From NCBI GenBank assembly GCA_005503335.1, contig SCMQ01000002.1:124001-188000 (forward strand): a stretch of DNA of 64,000 nucleotides. The letters are read 5' to 3'. The stretch's first letter is position 1, and the number at the start of each line of letters is the position of its first letter. Source of the DNA: Comamonadaceae bacterium 2FH (GTDB lineage Bacteria > Pseudomonadota > Gammaproteobacteria > Burkholderiales > Burkholderiaceae_C). The notes beneath the pieces are model-generated. The model was given only the letters and a program-made list of their open reading frames with translations. It searched no databases and had not been told where the DNA came from. Both the position numbers and the translations under genes were made by a program. Positions 33,980-45,979 of the stretch are shown here, piece by piece.

Positions 33980-34804
33980 TCAGGTAAGTCTCGCGTCTTC
34001 AGCTGGAATCGTTCTTACCTGCAGCGATCCAGTGAATGTGGCTCCTGGCGCTAGTTCTACGGGGCGGTCAACGCGAACAGGTTCGATGCAAACAAAGCGT
34101 CGCCAGTCGCCATCAGGCAAATCGGCCAAGGCATTGCCGCCAGCCTCTCCGGGGTTCCACACCATCCACTGATCGAATCCGGTGGTCGACAACTCCAGTT
34201 GCTGACGACCCGTGCGCAGTGTCAGTGCAGGGGCTGCGTCGTAAAGCCGTTCGAGCGGCTGTCTGCCCCAACGCACCGGTTCTTCAGGTTCCAGGACCAC
34301 GCTGGCGTCATATCTGTCCTTGACGCGAAGACCGGAAAGGCCTGCCACGGAACAGGCTTCCAAGTCCTCGACTGCGAAGTAAGGGTGCAGCCCCCCGGTC
34401 CATGAAAAAAGGGTGTCCCCGATGTTGGTGACCATCAGGCGCAGACATAACACGTTGGGTGCCAGCTGGGCATGCATTTCCAACCGTGCGCCGTGCGGCC
34501 AGCTGGCTTGCTGGTCAGGCCGGAGGTCCAGGGTGTACTGAATGTTATGTTTGGCGCCAGAGCGACTTTCTTGCGTCAACTCCCATTGGCTTGTACGGGC
34601 AAAACCATGTTTGGGGAGGGGGCCCAGCTCGGCAAACTGTGGAAACAGCACCGGCACGCCACCGCGCGCGGGCGCCGCATCGCCCAGGGAGAGGGGACTT
34701 CGGTAGAAAATGCTGCCCCCAAAATGCGTTTGCGCTTGCAAGACCTGGGCGCCCAGCCGGGCGTGAACCAGCATGGGCGTGGCCGTTGCGTGAGCCGTCC
34801 GCAT
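33980..34804 (-). CDS. D-hexose-6-phosphate mutarotase (YeaD-like aldose epimerase)
   Basis: A 274-residue aldose-1-epimerase-fold protein: GGVPVLFPQFAELGPLPKHG is the substrate-loop signature of the hexose-6-phosphate mutarotase group, with FARTSQWEL, LHPYFAVEDLE (catalytic His) and FVCIEPVRVDRP (catalytic Glu). It would equilibrate alpha and beta anomers of glucose- or mannose-6-phosphate. Start at ATG 34804 (a GTG at 34807 is also possible), 6 bases from the rmd stop, so it is the last gene of gmd-rmd-mutarotase. Confidence 0.88.
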   Translation of the reverse strand: MRTAHATATPMLVHARLGAQVLQAQTHFGGSIFYRSPLSLGDAAPARGGVPVLFPQFAELGPLPKHGFARTSQWELTQESRSGAKHNIQYTLDLRPDQQASWPHGARLEMHAQLAPNVLCLRLMVTNIGDTLFSWTGGLHPYFAVEDLEACSVAGLSGLRVKDRYDASVVLEPEEPVRWGRQPLERLYDAAPALTLRTGRQQLELSTTGFDQWMVWNPGEAGGNALADLPDGDWRRFVCIEPVRVDRPVELAPGATFTGSLQVRTIPAEDARLT

Positions 34805-34810
34805 CACGGT

Positions 34811-36759
<1,949 letters not shown>

Positions 36760-36809
36760 TTAGATACTAGTCAATATTATTTAAACCAAAACTCTCAGTC
36801 CAAAGCGAA

Positions 36810-38900
36810 CTATGAACGTGATCTCATTGCCTCGACAGTGACAGGGACGCTAAGGACTTTCATGCCCATGTCGTGAAACCAGGCCACACCATCCTGTACC
36901 AGCGAAACCTGGAACAGATATTTTCCAGGCATTTGAGGCAGCGGCACCGCCAAGTCGATTGATGCACTACCCCCAGGGGCAATAGTCCGCGCCAAGTCTT
37001 TCCGGGGATCCCACTTGGAACTCAAGTCTTGACCCGCCAGCGTTTCTTCCATGAAACGCCACGACGCCCTCAACGGCGGCCCACTGCTGCGCAACGTATT
37101 AAAATCTTCTTCCGAATTATTGTGGATGAGCAAGTTTGCTTTAAGCTCATGATTATCAAGGGACACATTCTCCAACGCAAGGCTGATTTGCTTGGCCTGT
37201 GATGAGAGCGCGGCAATTACCGGGTCGCAAGCCTCTAGGGCAATTACCACTACCCGTGCTGCAAGTGCATTAGCGGCGTCTAATGATACCCCCTTATAGG
37301 TAGCGTAGGAATTAATGCGGTTACGGTAAGAAATGCAAGGTTGGGGCTCAAGGTAATTGGGTGGGGTATTGCCCGAGTATCCGTTGAGTGTTGGGTAACC
37401 AAGATCCTGAGCCAATATCACTCCGTCAAGCTCAGTGACAAATCCTGGAACCGAGGTTTTACCTGTTATGTATAAGATTGCATCAGTAGCCAATTGAGAC
37501 GGTAATTTCTCTCTGAGAACGGCTTGTTGTGCCGCCCAGGTTGCGATCGGGGTGTTGTATGGTCGGTATGCCACGACTTCCGCACCCAACAAGACTAGAA
37601 GAATCAGGTAGACCGCGATTTTTCTAACATTGTTGAAGGCATTGACTTGATTCAAAATATGCTGAGATCCTATCGCCACCAAAACTGCGATTGGCATAAT
37701 CATGACCAACCCGATTCGGGTAACTGCGCGAACTGCATTAAGCCCAGGGACATAAGAAAGTAGTCGATAAAGGGATATGCCACCCAAACTCAGAGTCAAC
37801 AAGAACAGCATTACAACCGCGAAAGTCGCAAGTCTTCCGATATCTTGGTGGAGCTTGCCCCGCCAAGCGGTGAAAGTTCCATATAGCGCCAGTGCCCATA
37901 TGCCAATCCCAAAAAACATCTGATGCTCATGTCGCATTGGAATTCCGTCAATGAAATGACCAATCCAAGACGTAAGTCCAGAACCATCAGCAAGCAAATA
38001 ACTGGAGAGCCTGGGCAACATTGAAACAATTTCGTCTGGAGAGCGCTTAAATCCGCCGTAAGTCGAACTGATCAGATGATAGCTATAGAGCAACCATGCC
38101 ACAGTAGCACCTGAGATCGCAAGAACTCCGATGAACAAAAATTTTCTATGGGGTACCTCACTCACAATGGAATTTTGAAAATCGCGAAACATGCTGCTTC
38201 CGCGATTCCAAAACATCACCCCGCAAAAGCTCCCGATTAGCAGATAAACTAGAAAAATTCCCAGATAGATAGAGCAGAAAAATTGCACAGCAGACCAAAA
38301 GCCCACTCGCCATAGTGGATACAGCCGCTTCGTCAAAATCGCTTCAAAAAAGGCCAAATAAGCAAGTGGGATAGCAAAACGATACGTTAACTGTGCGTGC
38401 ACTTCCTGTACCAGAATCGGCAAAGCAAAAGCGAATGCGAAAGCACCTGCCGCAGCCGCGAAACTGCTCAAGCCAAGCCGCCTGATAACTGCGTAAGTGC
38501 AGACGAAGTTCAGCGTGATACCTGTAAGGAACCAGCCGTCGAAAGCCACTTCGCGCCCGGCCCCGATGCTGCGCAACAAGACATAGGGCAAGGCTGAACC
38601 AAAATGGTTATCGCTAAAAGCCAGGACGCCCTCGAAAGGATAGAAAAACGCGGGGCTCCACAGGCGAATTCCACTACCAGTGACCCGTTGGAAGAGGTGT
38701 TCCAGAATCACACTGTTAAAGCGCGCGTCGCCCAAATCACCCGGTACAGCAGCAAAATAATCCACCGCGCGAAGGCCGTAGCCCCAAAAACCCAGCGCAA
38801 GGAACAACAACGCCGGCCAGTGCAACCTGCAGAGGATCAAAGCACTGCGCTTATGCCCTACAGACTTCATTTCAGGAGGAGTGAAAGAATAGTTTATCAT
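36810..38900 (-). CDS. Large polytopic membrane protein, possible GT-C glycosyltransferase
   Basis: A 696-residue protein. After a short cytoplasmic start it has roughly ten or more hydrophobic segments to about residue 430 (for example ALLFLALGFWGYGLRAV, FAAAAGAFAFAFALPILV, FFCSIYLGIFLVYLLIGSF), then a soluble C-terminal domain of about 250 residues ending in a beta-sandwich-like segment. An early PGDLGDARFN has the Asp-containing loop position expected of GT-C glycosyltransferases, which use polyprenyl-phosphate sugars in the periplasm. Its GC content is clearly lower than the flanking genes. The exact donor is unknown; it may attach a side branch together with the GtrA/GT2 genes that follow. 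Confidence 0.6.
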   Translation of the reverse strand: MINYSFTPPEMKSVGHKRSALILCRLHWPALLFLALGFWGYGLRAVDYFAAVPGDLGDARFNSVILEHLFQRVTGSGIRLWSPAFFYPFEGVLAFSDNHFGSALPYVLLRSIGAGREVAFDGWFLTGITLNFVCTYAVIRRLGLSSFAAAAGAFAFAFALPILVQEVHAQLTYRFAIPLAYLAFFEAILTKRLYPLWRVGFWSAVQFFCSIYLGIFLVYLLIGSFCGVMFWNRGSSMFRDFQNSIVSEVPHRKFLFIGVLAISGATVAWLLYSYHLISSTYGGFKRSPDEIVSMLPRLSSYLLADGSGLTSWIGHFIDGIPMRHEHQMFFGIGIWALALYGTFTAWRGKLHQDIGRLATFAVVMLFLLTLSLGGISLYRLLSYVPGLNAVRAVTRIGLVMIMPIAVLVAIGSQHILNQVNAFNNVRKIAVYLILLVLLGAEVVAYRPYNTPIATWAAQQAVLREKLPSQLATDAILYITGKTSVPGFVTELDGVILAQDLGYPTLNGYSGNTPPNYLEPQPCISYRNRINSYATYKGVSLDAANALAARVVVIALEACDPVIAALSSQAKQISLALENVSLDNHELKANLLIHNNSEEDFNTLRSSGPPLRASWRFMEETLAGQDLSSKWDPRKDLARTIAPGGSASIDLAVPLPQMPGKYLFQVSLVQDGVAWFHDMGMKVLSVPVTVEAMRSRS

Positions 38901-38983
38901 GTTTTTTTAGGCTTACCTAGTTTCATTCAGCTGTCAAAAAACACGCAATGGCTCGGCCCGGCGTCACTGAGATATCAGTGCTA

Positions 38984-39580
38984 TCAACATTCATAATTAG
39001 AGGCCTTTTCGCTAATCCGGAACGGATTAGTCAGATCATCTGAATAACTGCCCATCAATAGTCGTTGCTTAGGTAACAGGTTTTGCCGGAAGAGGCGGCT
39101 GAACTCAGCCAGCCTGTCGCCCCGTGGTGTCAGCTTGACACAGCCGTTTTCAATCTTGATCGTGCCAGATTGCTGTTGTTCGGTTAGCCGTACATCAACC
39201 AGCCGATGTTCCTTGACATACTCCTTGGTAAAAACTTCCTCAAAGCTGGCCAGCTTGATGCCGCCTCCGCGCTGCTGGATTTTCTCAAGAATGTAAAAAG
39301 ATAACGAGCGATCAATCACCGTGGGGATGGAGATGGCGAAAATATAGCCGCCTAGCAGCCAAATGGAAGCCAGTTGCAGTTTTTCAAAACCGTTGAAGAT
39401 GTTGAAGCGGCGCCAGGCGAATAGCAGAGCTGCGGCAAAGGCGGTCGCTAGCACACCGTCGGCAATGGCACTATACAGCACCACATCCACTCTGAAATAA
39501 GCCACGTGTACCCAGTACGTGCCCAACAGAAAGACCACAAACAAGGCGGTGGCCAGCACGGCCATGTAGATTTTTTTCAT
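38984..39580 (-). CDS. Hypothetical membrane protein next to gtrA
   Basis: A 198-residue protein starting MKKIYMAVLATALFVVFLLG. Three membrane helices lie in the first 110 residues (the third LASIWLLGGYIFAISIPTV), then a soluble domain (VDVRLTEQQQSGTIKIENGC, RGDRLAEFSRLFRQNLLPKQ). ATGA overlap with the gtrA stop means it is translated with gtrA and the GT2 gene. I do not recognise the family. By place it could be the third, serotype-specific part of a gtrA-gtrB-type side-branch system. Confidence 0.7.
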   Translation of the reverse strand: MKKIYMAVLATALFVVFLLGTYWVHVAYFRVDVVLYSAIADGVLATAFAAALLFAWRRFNIFNGFEKLQLASIWLLGGYIFAISIPTVIDRSLSFYILEKIQQRGGGIKLASFEEVFTKEYVKEHRLVDVRLTEQQQSGTIKIENGCVKLTPRGDRLAEFSRLFRQNLLPKQRLLMGSYSDDLTNPFRISEKASNYEC

Positions 39581-39957
39581 TTCTTGAAAACGAGCAGCTT
39601 GTTGCCCCAATAGCTCAGAACCACCTGCAAAACAGTGGCCAACAAAAAGCCGAACCGGTAGTCCCAGCCTTGTAGGTCGGTCCAACCGTACAGCACCAAC
39701 CCATGCAGGCAAGCCACGGCGGCATAGAGCACGCCAAACTTCGTGGCTTGGCCGAGGAGCGGTTGCTGATGACTCTGAAAGACGTAGTAACGGCTTCCAA
39801 CGAATGAGGTAGTTATCCCGAAAAAAGCTGCGATGAAGTTTGCGACGCCGGCCGACGGCACGCTCAGCAGCTTCAGGTTGACCTGCAGCACGCCAAAATG
39901 CACCGCCGTGGCAACCAGCCCATTGATGGCATAGCGCACCACCTGCAGGTGCCGCAT
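39577..39957 (-). CDS. GtrA family membrane protein
   Basis: A 126-residue, four-helix GtrA-like protein: RYAINGLVATAVHFGVLQVN, FIAAFFGITTSFVGSRYYVF, GVLYAAVACLHGLVLYGW and LLATVLQVVLSYWGNKLLVF. The final NKLLVF is typical. GtrA proteins are thought to flip undecaprenyl-phosphate sugars. ATG 39957 avoids overlap with the GT2 gene; ATG 39987 is possible and would add ten residues. Confidence 0.88.
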   Translation of the reverse strand: MRHLQVVRYAINGLVATAVHFGVLQVNLKLLSVPSAGVANFIAAFFGITTSFVGSRYYVFQSHQQPLLGQATKFGVLYAAVACLHGLVLYGWTDLQGWDYRFGFLLATVLQVVLSYWGNKLLVFKK

Positions 39958-39961
39958 GGCC

Positions 39962-40924
39962 TCAAGCCGAAACAACTGGGCGCGCATGCAGCACGGTGTC
40001 CACAAAGTCGCGGTAGGCCACGGTGGTGACAGCGCCGCCACGTACCACTCCGGTCAGCATCAGCGTCATCAGCGTCAGAGCGCCTGTTTGCAAGAACACC
40101 AGCAGCAAAATTCCCAGAGCAACGGAGAACCAGCCAGGTGTGGCAAAGCCCAGCAGTTTGAGGCCGACGGCGGCCACGCTGCCCGCCACGGACAGCATGG
40201 CCACTATGGCGCAGGCAATGCCGACGCGCACCAACACGTCCTCGGCAAACACCATCAGACCCTTGAAGCCGTGCAGGGCCAGGCCGACAAAGTTCATCTT
40301 GCTTTGCCCTGCATACCGCGGGCCACGGTCCAGCGGGCATGTGGCCATGCGCAGCTTGGATGTCAGGGCGCATCCCGCCACGTGGATCCAGAGTTCCTGC
40401 ATGGCGGCTAGCCGCTTCACGGCGGCTGGCTTTAACGCCATGAAGTTGCCAAAGCTGATTTTTCGACCGGTCAGGAGCTTGAACAGCCACTTGTACACCA
40501 CGTAGAACGCGCGAAAACGAAGGGTTTCCACACGGCTTTTACGCTGTGCGACTACGACGTCAATGTCAGGCTGCTTCAGTGGAGCGATCAGTTCCTTGAT
40601 GGTTTCTGGAAGGTCTTCACCGTCAGAGTCCATGACGACGACACGGGCGGCATCAGGCAGGTGGTCCGCCACGTAGTTCAGGCCTATCGCGATGGCACGC
40701 TGATGCCCTACGTTTCGCTTCAGCCTGATGACCACACCGTGCAGGCCAGCAGCATGCAGACTGGCCAAGTCAACCGGCTGCCGTACAGAGCCATCATCCA
40801 CGGCCACGATGTACACGTCTGGCCCAAGTGCCTTGTTCAGCTCTTTGAAAAGCCGGCTGGAGGCTTCCACATCTTCATATACCGGGGTCACTACGACGAG
40901 CGAGGGAGTGAGCATGTCGTTCAT
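39962..40924 (-). CDS. Family 2 glycosyltransferase (GtrB/DPM1-like)
   Basis: A 320-residue GT-A protein: VVTPVYEDVEASSRLFKELN, VAVDDGS (first Asp pair), RNVGHQRAIAIGLN, VVVMDSDGEDLPE (DxD) and two C-terminal membrane helices (about residues 230-290). It probably loads a sugar onto undecaprenyl phosphate for the GtrA-type flippase next to it and a periplasmic GT-C enzyme. Confidence 0.9.
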   Translation of the reverse strand: MNDMLTPSLVVVTPVYEDVEASSRLFKELNKALGPDVYIVAVDDGSVRQPVDLASLHAAGLHGVVIRLKRNVGHQRAIAIGLNYVADHLPDAARVVVMDSDGEDLPETIKELIAPLKQPDIDVVVAQRKSRVETLRFRAFYVVYKWLFKLLTGRKISFGNFMALKPAAVKRLAAMQELWIHVAGCALTSKLRMATCPLDRGPRYAGQSKMNFVGLALHGFKGLMVFAEDVLVRVGIACAIVAMLSVAGSVAAVGLKLLGFATPGWFSVALGILLLVFLQTGALTLMTLMLTGVVRGGAVTTVAYRDFVDTVLHARPVVSA

Positions 40925-40926
40925 GG

Positions 40927-41862
40927 TCAGGCATGCCTCCGGAAGTATTCGATCGTATGGCGAAGTCCTGCCTCTAGGGGTACGGCAGGTTGCCAGCCCA
41001 GTATCTGGCCCGCCTGCGTAATGTCTGGCCGTCGCTGCTTGGGGTCGTCCTGCGGCAGAGGCTTGAAGGTGAGCTTGCTCCCGGTGCTCGTGAGGGCCCG
41101 CACCTTCTCGGCGAGCTCCAGCATGGTGAACTCGCCCGGGTTGCCCAGGTTGATGGGGCCCGTGACGGCATCGTCCGAGTTCATGAGCCGTATGAAGCCC
41201 TCGATCAGGTCGTCCACATAGCAAAAGCTGCGCGTTTGAGAGCCGTCGCCGTAGATGGTCAGATCTTGCCCGCGCAAGGCCTGCACGATGAAGTTGCTCA
41301 CGACTCGCCCGTCGTTCGGATCCATTCGGGGGCCGTAGGTGTTGAAGATGCGCACGACCTTGATGCGCACGCCATGTTGCCGGTGGTAATCAAAAAACAA
41401 GGTTTCAGCAGCACGCTTGCCTTCGTCGTAGCAGCTGCGGATGCCGATCGGATTGACGTGGCCCCAGTAGCTCTCGGGCTGGGGGTGCACCGACGGGTCG
41501 CCATACACCTCGGAGGTGGATGCCTGGAAAATCTTGGCCCCTTGCGCCTTGGCCATCTCCAGCAGGTTCAGCGCGCCCAATACCGACGTCTTCATCGTGT
41601 GGATGGGGTCGTGCTGGTAGTGAGGGGGCGAGGCTGGGCATGCCAGGTTGTAGATCTCGTCGACTTCCACGCCCGTGAGCGGCTGCGTCACGTCGTGCCG
41701 GATGACGGTGAAGGCCGGATGGGAGCGCAGGTGTGCGATGTTTTCTTCACGGCCGGTGAAGAAGTTGTCCAAGCACAGCGCGGCGTGGCCCTGGCTCAGA
41801 AGCTTCTCGCACAGGTGCGAGCCGAGAAAACCCGCACCGCCAGTCACCAGAATTCTTTTCAT
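40927..41862 (-). CDS. UDP-glucuronate decarboxylase (UDP-xylose synthase)
   Basis: A 311-residue SDR enzyme: [77 protein letters not shown] (catalytic Tyr/Lys) and [20 protein letters not shown], all characteristic of UXS. It makes UDP-xylose from UDP-glucuronate. The gene for UDP-glucose dehydrogenase lies directly upstream, giving a two-step pathway. Overall GC is closer to the left part of the locus. Confidence 0.92.
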   Translation of the reverse strand: MKRILVTGGAGFLGSHLCEKLLSQGHAALCLDNFFTGREENIAHLRSHPAFTVIRHDVTQPLTGVEVDEIYNLACPASPPHYQHDPIHTMKTSVLGALNLLEMAKAQGAKIFQASTSEVYGDPSVHPQPESYWGHVNPIGIRSCYDEGKRAAETLFFDYHRQHGVRIKVVRIFNTYGPRMDPNDGRVVSNFIVQALRGQDLTIYGDGSQTRSFCYVDDLIEGFIRLMNSDDAVTGPINLGNPGEFTMLELAEKVRALTSTGSKLTFKPLPQDDPKQRRPDITQAGQILGWQPAVPLEAGLRHTIEYFRRHA

Positions 41863-41881
41863 GATCATGCCCCGTGACTGT

Positions 41882-43240
41882 TCAGCGGCGACCCACGCCG
41901 ACATACTCGAAGCCGAGCGCCTTGAGGTCGGTCATGGGCAGATGATTCCGGCCGTCAAATACCAGTGGTTGTTTGAGCGAAGCCTTGACGGCGGCAAAGT
42001 CAGCCGCTTTGTATTCGCCCCATTCCGTCACCAGTGCTAGCGCGTCAGCGCCCTCGAGCGCATCCATGGCGTCGTTGGCAATGCGTAATTGCCCATCGTG
42101 AATCAGGTCGGCGAACACGGTGCCAGCCATCTCGCCAGCCACCGGGTCGTGCGCGACGACTTTGGCGCCGGCACCGACAAGTGCACGAATCAACTCAATA
42201 GATGAGGCCTCGCGCATGTCATCGGTCTCTGGTTTGAAGGCCAGCCCCCACACTGCAAACTGCCGTCCGTGCAAGTTGTTGCCCAAGCGCACCGCGATGT
42301 TTTGGAACATATGCTGCTTCTGTTTTTTGTTGCGCGCTTCTACGGCGTTCAGCACGAACGGCTCTACCCCCACACTCTGCGCAATGCGGACTAGCGCCTG
42401 CACGTCCTTGGGAAAGCATGATCCGCCATAACCACAGCCGGGCTTGAGGAACGCTGGGCCAATTCGTGAGTCCGCCCCCACGCCACCGCGCACCTGTTCC
42501 ACATCAATGCCAAAGCGATCACACACATTGGCAATCTCGTTCATGAACGAGATGCGCGTGGCCAGCATGGCGTTCGATGCGTACTTGATCAGCTCTGCTT
42601 CTTTGACGCCGACAATCATCAATTGTTCGGGGCGCGATACAAAGGGCTCGTATAGGGCCGAGAGTTGTGTCCGGGCTGCGGGGCTTTCGGTTCCAACGAC
42701 AATGCGGTCGGGGTTGAAGAAGTCGTCCAAGGCAGCGCCTTCCTTCAAGAACTCTGGGTTGCTTGCAACCTCGAAATCAATGAATGTTTTGCGCTGGAAC
42801 AGCTGCCACGCGATTTCGCCTTTCACCACATCGGCGGTACCCACGGGAACGGTCGATTTGTTGATGACAATCGCTGGCTGCTTGAGCTCTTGCCCGATCT
42901 CTCGTGCCACGGCCTGCACGTACTTCAGGTCGGCTGAGCCGTCTTCACCCTGCGGTGTCCCAACGGCAATGAAAATTAACGTGCGTTGATCGTCATGGGC
43001 AGGTGGTGGCAAGTCGGTGAGTGCCTGACTCAACCGATTAGCGAAGGAAAGGTGTCCGGCCGCGACTGCGTCATGGACCACTACGTCCAAACCAGGCTCA
43101 TAGATTGGAAGGACCCCATCCTTTAGCTTGTCAAGTTTTATCTGATCCTTGTCGACGCAAATTACTCGGTTGCCTTTAGAGGCCAAACATGCACCGGTTA
43201 CTAGTCCAACATATCCGGTGCCTACAACGATTACGTTCAT
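41882..43240 (-). CDS. ugd: UDP-glucose 6-dehydrogenase
   Basis: A 452-residue oxidising enzyme for UDP-glucose to UDP-glucuronate. Motifs: [20 protein letters not shown] (NAD loop), [45 protein letters not shown], and the catalytic Cys in [20 protein letters not shown]. The start ATG at 43240 matches homologues; longer upstream frames do not. It feeds the UXS gene 19 bases downstream. Confidence 0.96.
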   Translation of the reverse strand: MNVIVVGTGYVGLVTGACLASKGNRVICVDKDQIKLDKLKDGVLPIYEPGLDVVVHDAVAAGHLSFANRLSQALTDLPPPAHDDQRTLIFIAVGTPQGEDGSADLKYVQAVAREIGQELKQPAIVINKSTVPVGTADVVKGEIAWQLFQRKTFIDFEVASNPEFLKEGAALDDFFNPDRIVVGTESPAARTQLSALYEPFVSRPEQLMIVGVKEAELIKYASNAMLATRISFMNEIANVCDRFGIDVEQVRGGVGADSRIGPAFLKPGCGYGGSCFPKDVQALVRIAQSVGVEPFVLNAVEARNKKQKQHMFQNIAVRLGNNLHGRQFAVWGLAFKPETDDMREASSIELIRALVGAGAKVVAHDPVAGEMAGTVFADLIHDGQLRIANDAMDALEGADALALVTEWGEYKAADFAAVKASLKQPLVFDGRNHLPMTDLKALGFEYVGVGRR

Positions 43241-43420
43241 TTTTATCTGGAATTTAGAATGAAAAGTCTTACTCAACTCGCTACGAATCAACTTCTGCCG
43301 TCATCTGGCAGGATAGAGCGAGCGCGGTCATGGGTTTCGGCCACTGTTTGACGCTGGAATAGGTAAGGTACGCATTGAAGCTAATCAATGTCTGGTTTGA
43401 TGCGTGCTAAATAAGACCAT

Positions 43421-45979
43421 TTAGTCAACGTGCAAATTTGTGTGTTCTTCGATCTGACGTAAAAGTTGCTCTGTACTCTGCTCCCACGTCAGCCAGGGCA
43501 TAGCCTCAGACTTCGGCGCAGCATTTTGCTTTTTGAGTTCGAGCCATGTTTCAAGCGCGCCGGTCAGCGCAGCGCCGTCGGCTGCAGTGAACCAGAAAGC
43601 GTGTTCGCCAGCCACTTCACGAAACGCCGGAATATCACGTGCGACGATGGGCAGCTTGTGTTGCGCCGCCTCGATGAGCGGCAAGCCGAAACCTTCATAC
43701 TCCGACGCAGCCAAGAGTGCCGAGCTTGCCTTATAGACCATCTCCAGATACTCGTCGCTGATACCCTCGAGCCAGAATAGGCATTTGTTGAGCATCGGAT
43801 GGCTGCGAAGGCGATCCACCAGCGCTTCCATGCTCCAGCCAACCCTCCCGACGATCACTAGATTGGCTTCTCCGCCTTTACGCCACAGAACGTCAAACGC
43901 GTCAATAACCTGGGCGTAACCTTTTCTCGGCTCGATCGTTCCCACCATCAAGAAGCTCGGACGCCCCTGAAGGGCGCCCAGCACCTTAGAGGCATCTTCC
44001 GGAATACCGAAGGTCGGTCGGCTATTGTCGATGTCGGCGCCTAGGTGGAAATAGCTGATACGGGGAATCTTTGCAAGGTCGTGCCGCTGCTCATCGAACC
44101 AACGCCGCACGTCGGTCGCAACCGCCTCCGATATGCACACCAAGCTGTGTGCCGAGTCTGCAAGGCCATCGATCCAGTGCGTGAAGGCCTGAGTCATTCC
44201 CGTGGTGTGCCAGCGGGTATTCATTAGTGGCGTCAGGTCGTAGACGACATAGTGGATATGTACTCCTGCCTCGCGCAGATGGTGAAGCGTCTCGCTGAAC
44301 GCCGGAAACAAATGAGCCGTGAGATCGAGTCCGACGAAGACGTCGCCCGCGCCGACCGTCACCGGTACGTCTTGCACGCCTTCGCCCGTTTGCCCTAGGA
44401 AGCGCGCAACGAACGACTTCGCGTAGAGGAGTCCGTGCCCATCGGGCGTGTACACGGCTTCGACTCGGTAGTTCGAGGGCGGATTCCTAAGCAGTTGCAG
44501 CAAGATACTGCGCACGACTCGCTGAATGCCGGACTTCAGGTCACGATTTACCAACTCGGAAATGTCGACGAGGAGTTGTCGACCGCCGGTCACACGATTA
44601 ATAACCTGTTTGTTCATGTCTAAACATCCTCGAACGAGCGCAAGATCCAAAGCTTGCGGCGTGTTGTTTGTAGCCTTTTCCATACGAGCGATGATTGCGT
44701 TATAACGGCCGTCGAGTACAGAGCCTGCGACCGGAAGGAGCGGTTCAACTTTCGATTTAAACGCTGCTTCCAGACCATCGAGCGCCAGACTCGCCGAGCG
44801 CTCCCAATTGAACTTCTTCACATGCTCTCGACAGTGCCTACGCAACGCCTTCAGAAAATCGTCCTCTGTCAACGCGTGGCGCATAACTCGCGCCATGTCA
44901 CTTACGGATAGCGGATCGAACAGCGCATCGTGATAGCCGACAACCTCTGGAAGACTGGTCGTCTTCGAAGCAATGACCGGCGCGCCGCACGCCATCGCCT
45001 CCAGCGCCGGCAAGCCGAAGCCCTCATGCAACGACGGGAACACCGACAGACGGCAAAGCCCATAGATCGCGATGAGCTCCTCGTCCGGTACGTAACCTGT
45101 CAGTATCAGATGACGCTGCTCTAGTCCAACCGATTTCGCCTTCGCATAAAGCGCCTCCGACATACCGGCCGGCACCTTGCTTGCCAAGACAAGTTGCAGC
45201 CCGGCGCGCAGGTCCGACGGCAGGCTGGCAAACGCGTCGATCAACCTGTCGAAGTTCTTGCGTGGATCGAAGCCGCCGGGCACATACAACACGAATGGCC
45301 GGTCGATACCGTATTTGGCCAGCAATCCCTGCGCGGCTTCGTCGTCCATGTCAGCAGGCTCGAAGTCGCTGCCGATCGCTGCCGAGATGTTGATCACACG
45401 GTCTGCAGGGATTTGCAGCAACTCTATCGCCTCGTTTCGTGAATGATCGGAGATCGCCAGCAGAAGGTCCGCCTTCTTGAGTGCGTCGATCTTGCGCAGA
45501 TAGAAACGACGATAGCTCGGATCAGCGAGATAAAGGTCGCTCATTACATAGGGAATCAGGTCATAAAGTGTCACCGCGGTCGGCAGCCGCTGGAGTCCCG
45601 ACTCAATTCCTACGTTCGACTCGTCGCCCCACCCTTCGAACAGGCTCGACACATGGACGACATCCGGTTTCAAAGCGGCGAGAAACTCCTCGCGCAGCAG
45701 TTCGGACGCACTCGCACGCCAGTCGTTTTCACTGCCGGCACCTTCGGTCTGAGCCGGGCACGAAAAAATGACGATGCGGTCCTGCGGGATCAGACCAAAA
45801 AACGCGGCCCTGAGCGGCTCGACTGTTCCCGGAAACTTCCCGTTCAGCACAACATACAAGTCGTGCCCACGGTAGGCACCTTCCCGAACCATCGCGCGCG
45901 CAAGCGACAGCGAATACCGTCCGATTCCTCTAAACCGGCTTTCGCTCTGTGCTGCCTGCAGATCGATTACGATGCGCAT
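43421..45979 (-). CDS. Two-domain family 4 glycosyltransferase (WbdA/WbdB-like)
   Basis: An 852-residue protein made of two GT4 units in tandem. Unit 1: MRIVIDLQAAQSESRFRGIG, PGGFDPRKNFDRLIDAFASL and FPSLHEGFGLPALEAMACGA (about residue 330). Unit 2: LLVDISELVNRDLKSGIQRV, GTIEPRKGYAQVIDAFDVLW and SEYEGFGLPLIEAAQHKLPI (about 775). The start is typical of mannosyltransferases that build polymannose O-antigens. Two active sites in one chain suggest it adds two linkages, or polymerises a disaccharide repeat, possibly D-rhamnose or mannose from GDP sugars made here. It overlaps the upstream gene by 13 bases. Confidence 0.88.
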   Translation of the reverse strand: MRIVIDLQAAQSESRFRGIGRYSLSLARAMVREGAYRGHDLYVVLNGKFPGTVEPLRAAFFGLIPQDRIVIFSCPAQTEGAGSENDWRASASELLREEFLAALKPDVVHVSSLFEGWGDESNVGIESGLQRLPTAVTLYDLIPYVMSDLYLADPSYRRFYLRKIDALKKADLLLAISDHSRNEAIELLQIPADRVINISAAIGSDFEPADMDDEAAQGLLAKYGIDRPFVLYVPGGFDPRKNFDRLIDAFASLPSDLRAGLQLVLASKVPAGMSEALYAKAKSVGLEQRHLILTGYVPDEELIAIYGLCRLSVFPSLHEGFGLPALEAMACGAPVIASKTTSLPEVVGYHDALFDPLSVSDMARVMRHALTEDDFLKALRRHCREHVKKFNWERSASLALDGLEAAFKSKVEPLLPVAGSVLDGRYNAIIARMEKATNNTPQALDLALVRGCLDMNKQVINRVTGGRQLLVDISELVNRDLKSGIQRVVRSILLQLLRNPPSNYRVEAVYTPDGHGLLYAKSFVARFLGQTGEGVQDVPVTVGAGDVFVGLDLTAHLFPAFSETLHHLREAGVHIHYVVYDLTPLMNTRWHTTGMTQAFTHWIDGLADSAHSLVCISEAVATDVRRWFDEQRHDLAKIPRISYFHLGADIDNSRPTFGIPEDASKVLGALQGRPSFLMVGTIEPRKGYAQVIDAFDVLWRKGGEANLVIVGRVGWSMEALVDRLRSHPMLNKCLFWLEGISDEYLEMVYKASSALLAASEYEGFGLPLIEAAQHKLPIVARDIPAFREVAGEHAFWFTAADGAALTGALETWLELKKQNAAPKSEAMPWLTWEQSTEQLLRQIEEHTNLHVD

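Noticed and set aside
43241-43420. Possible small gene between ugd and the two-domain glycosyltransferase
   Set aside because: The 180 bases have no open frame with a credible start; they look like a transcript end or promoter region.
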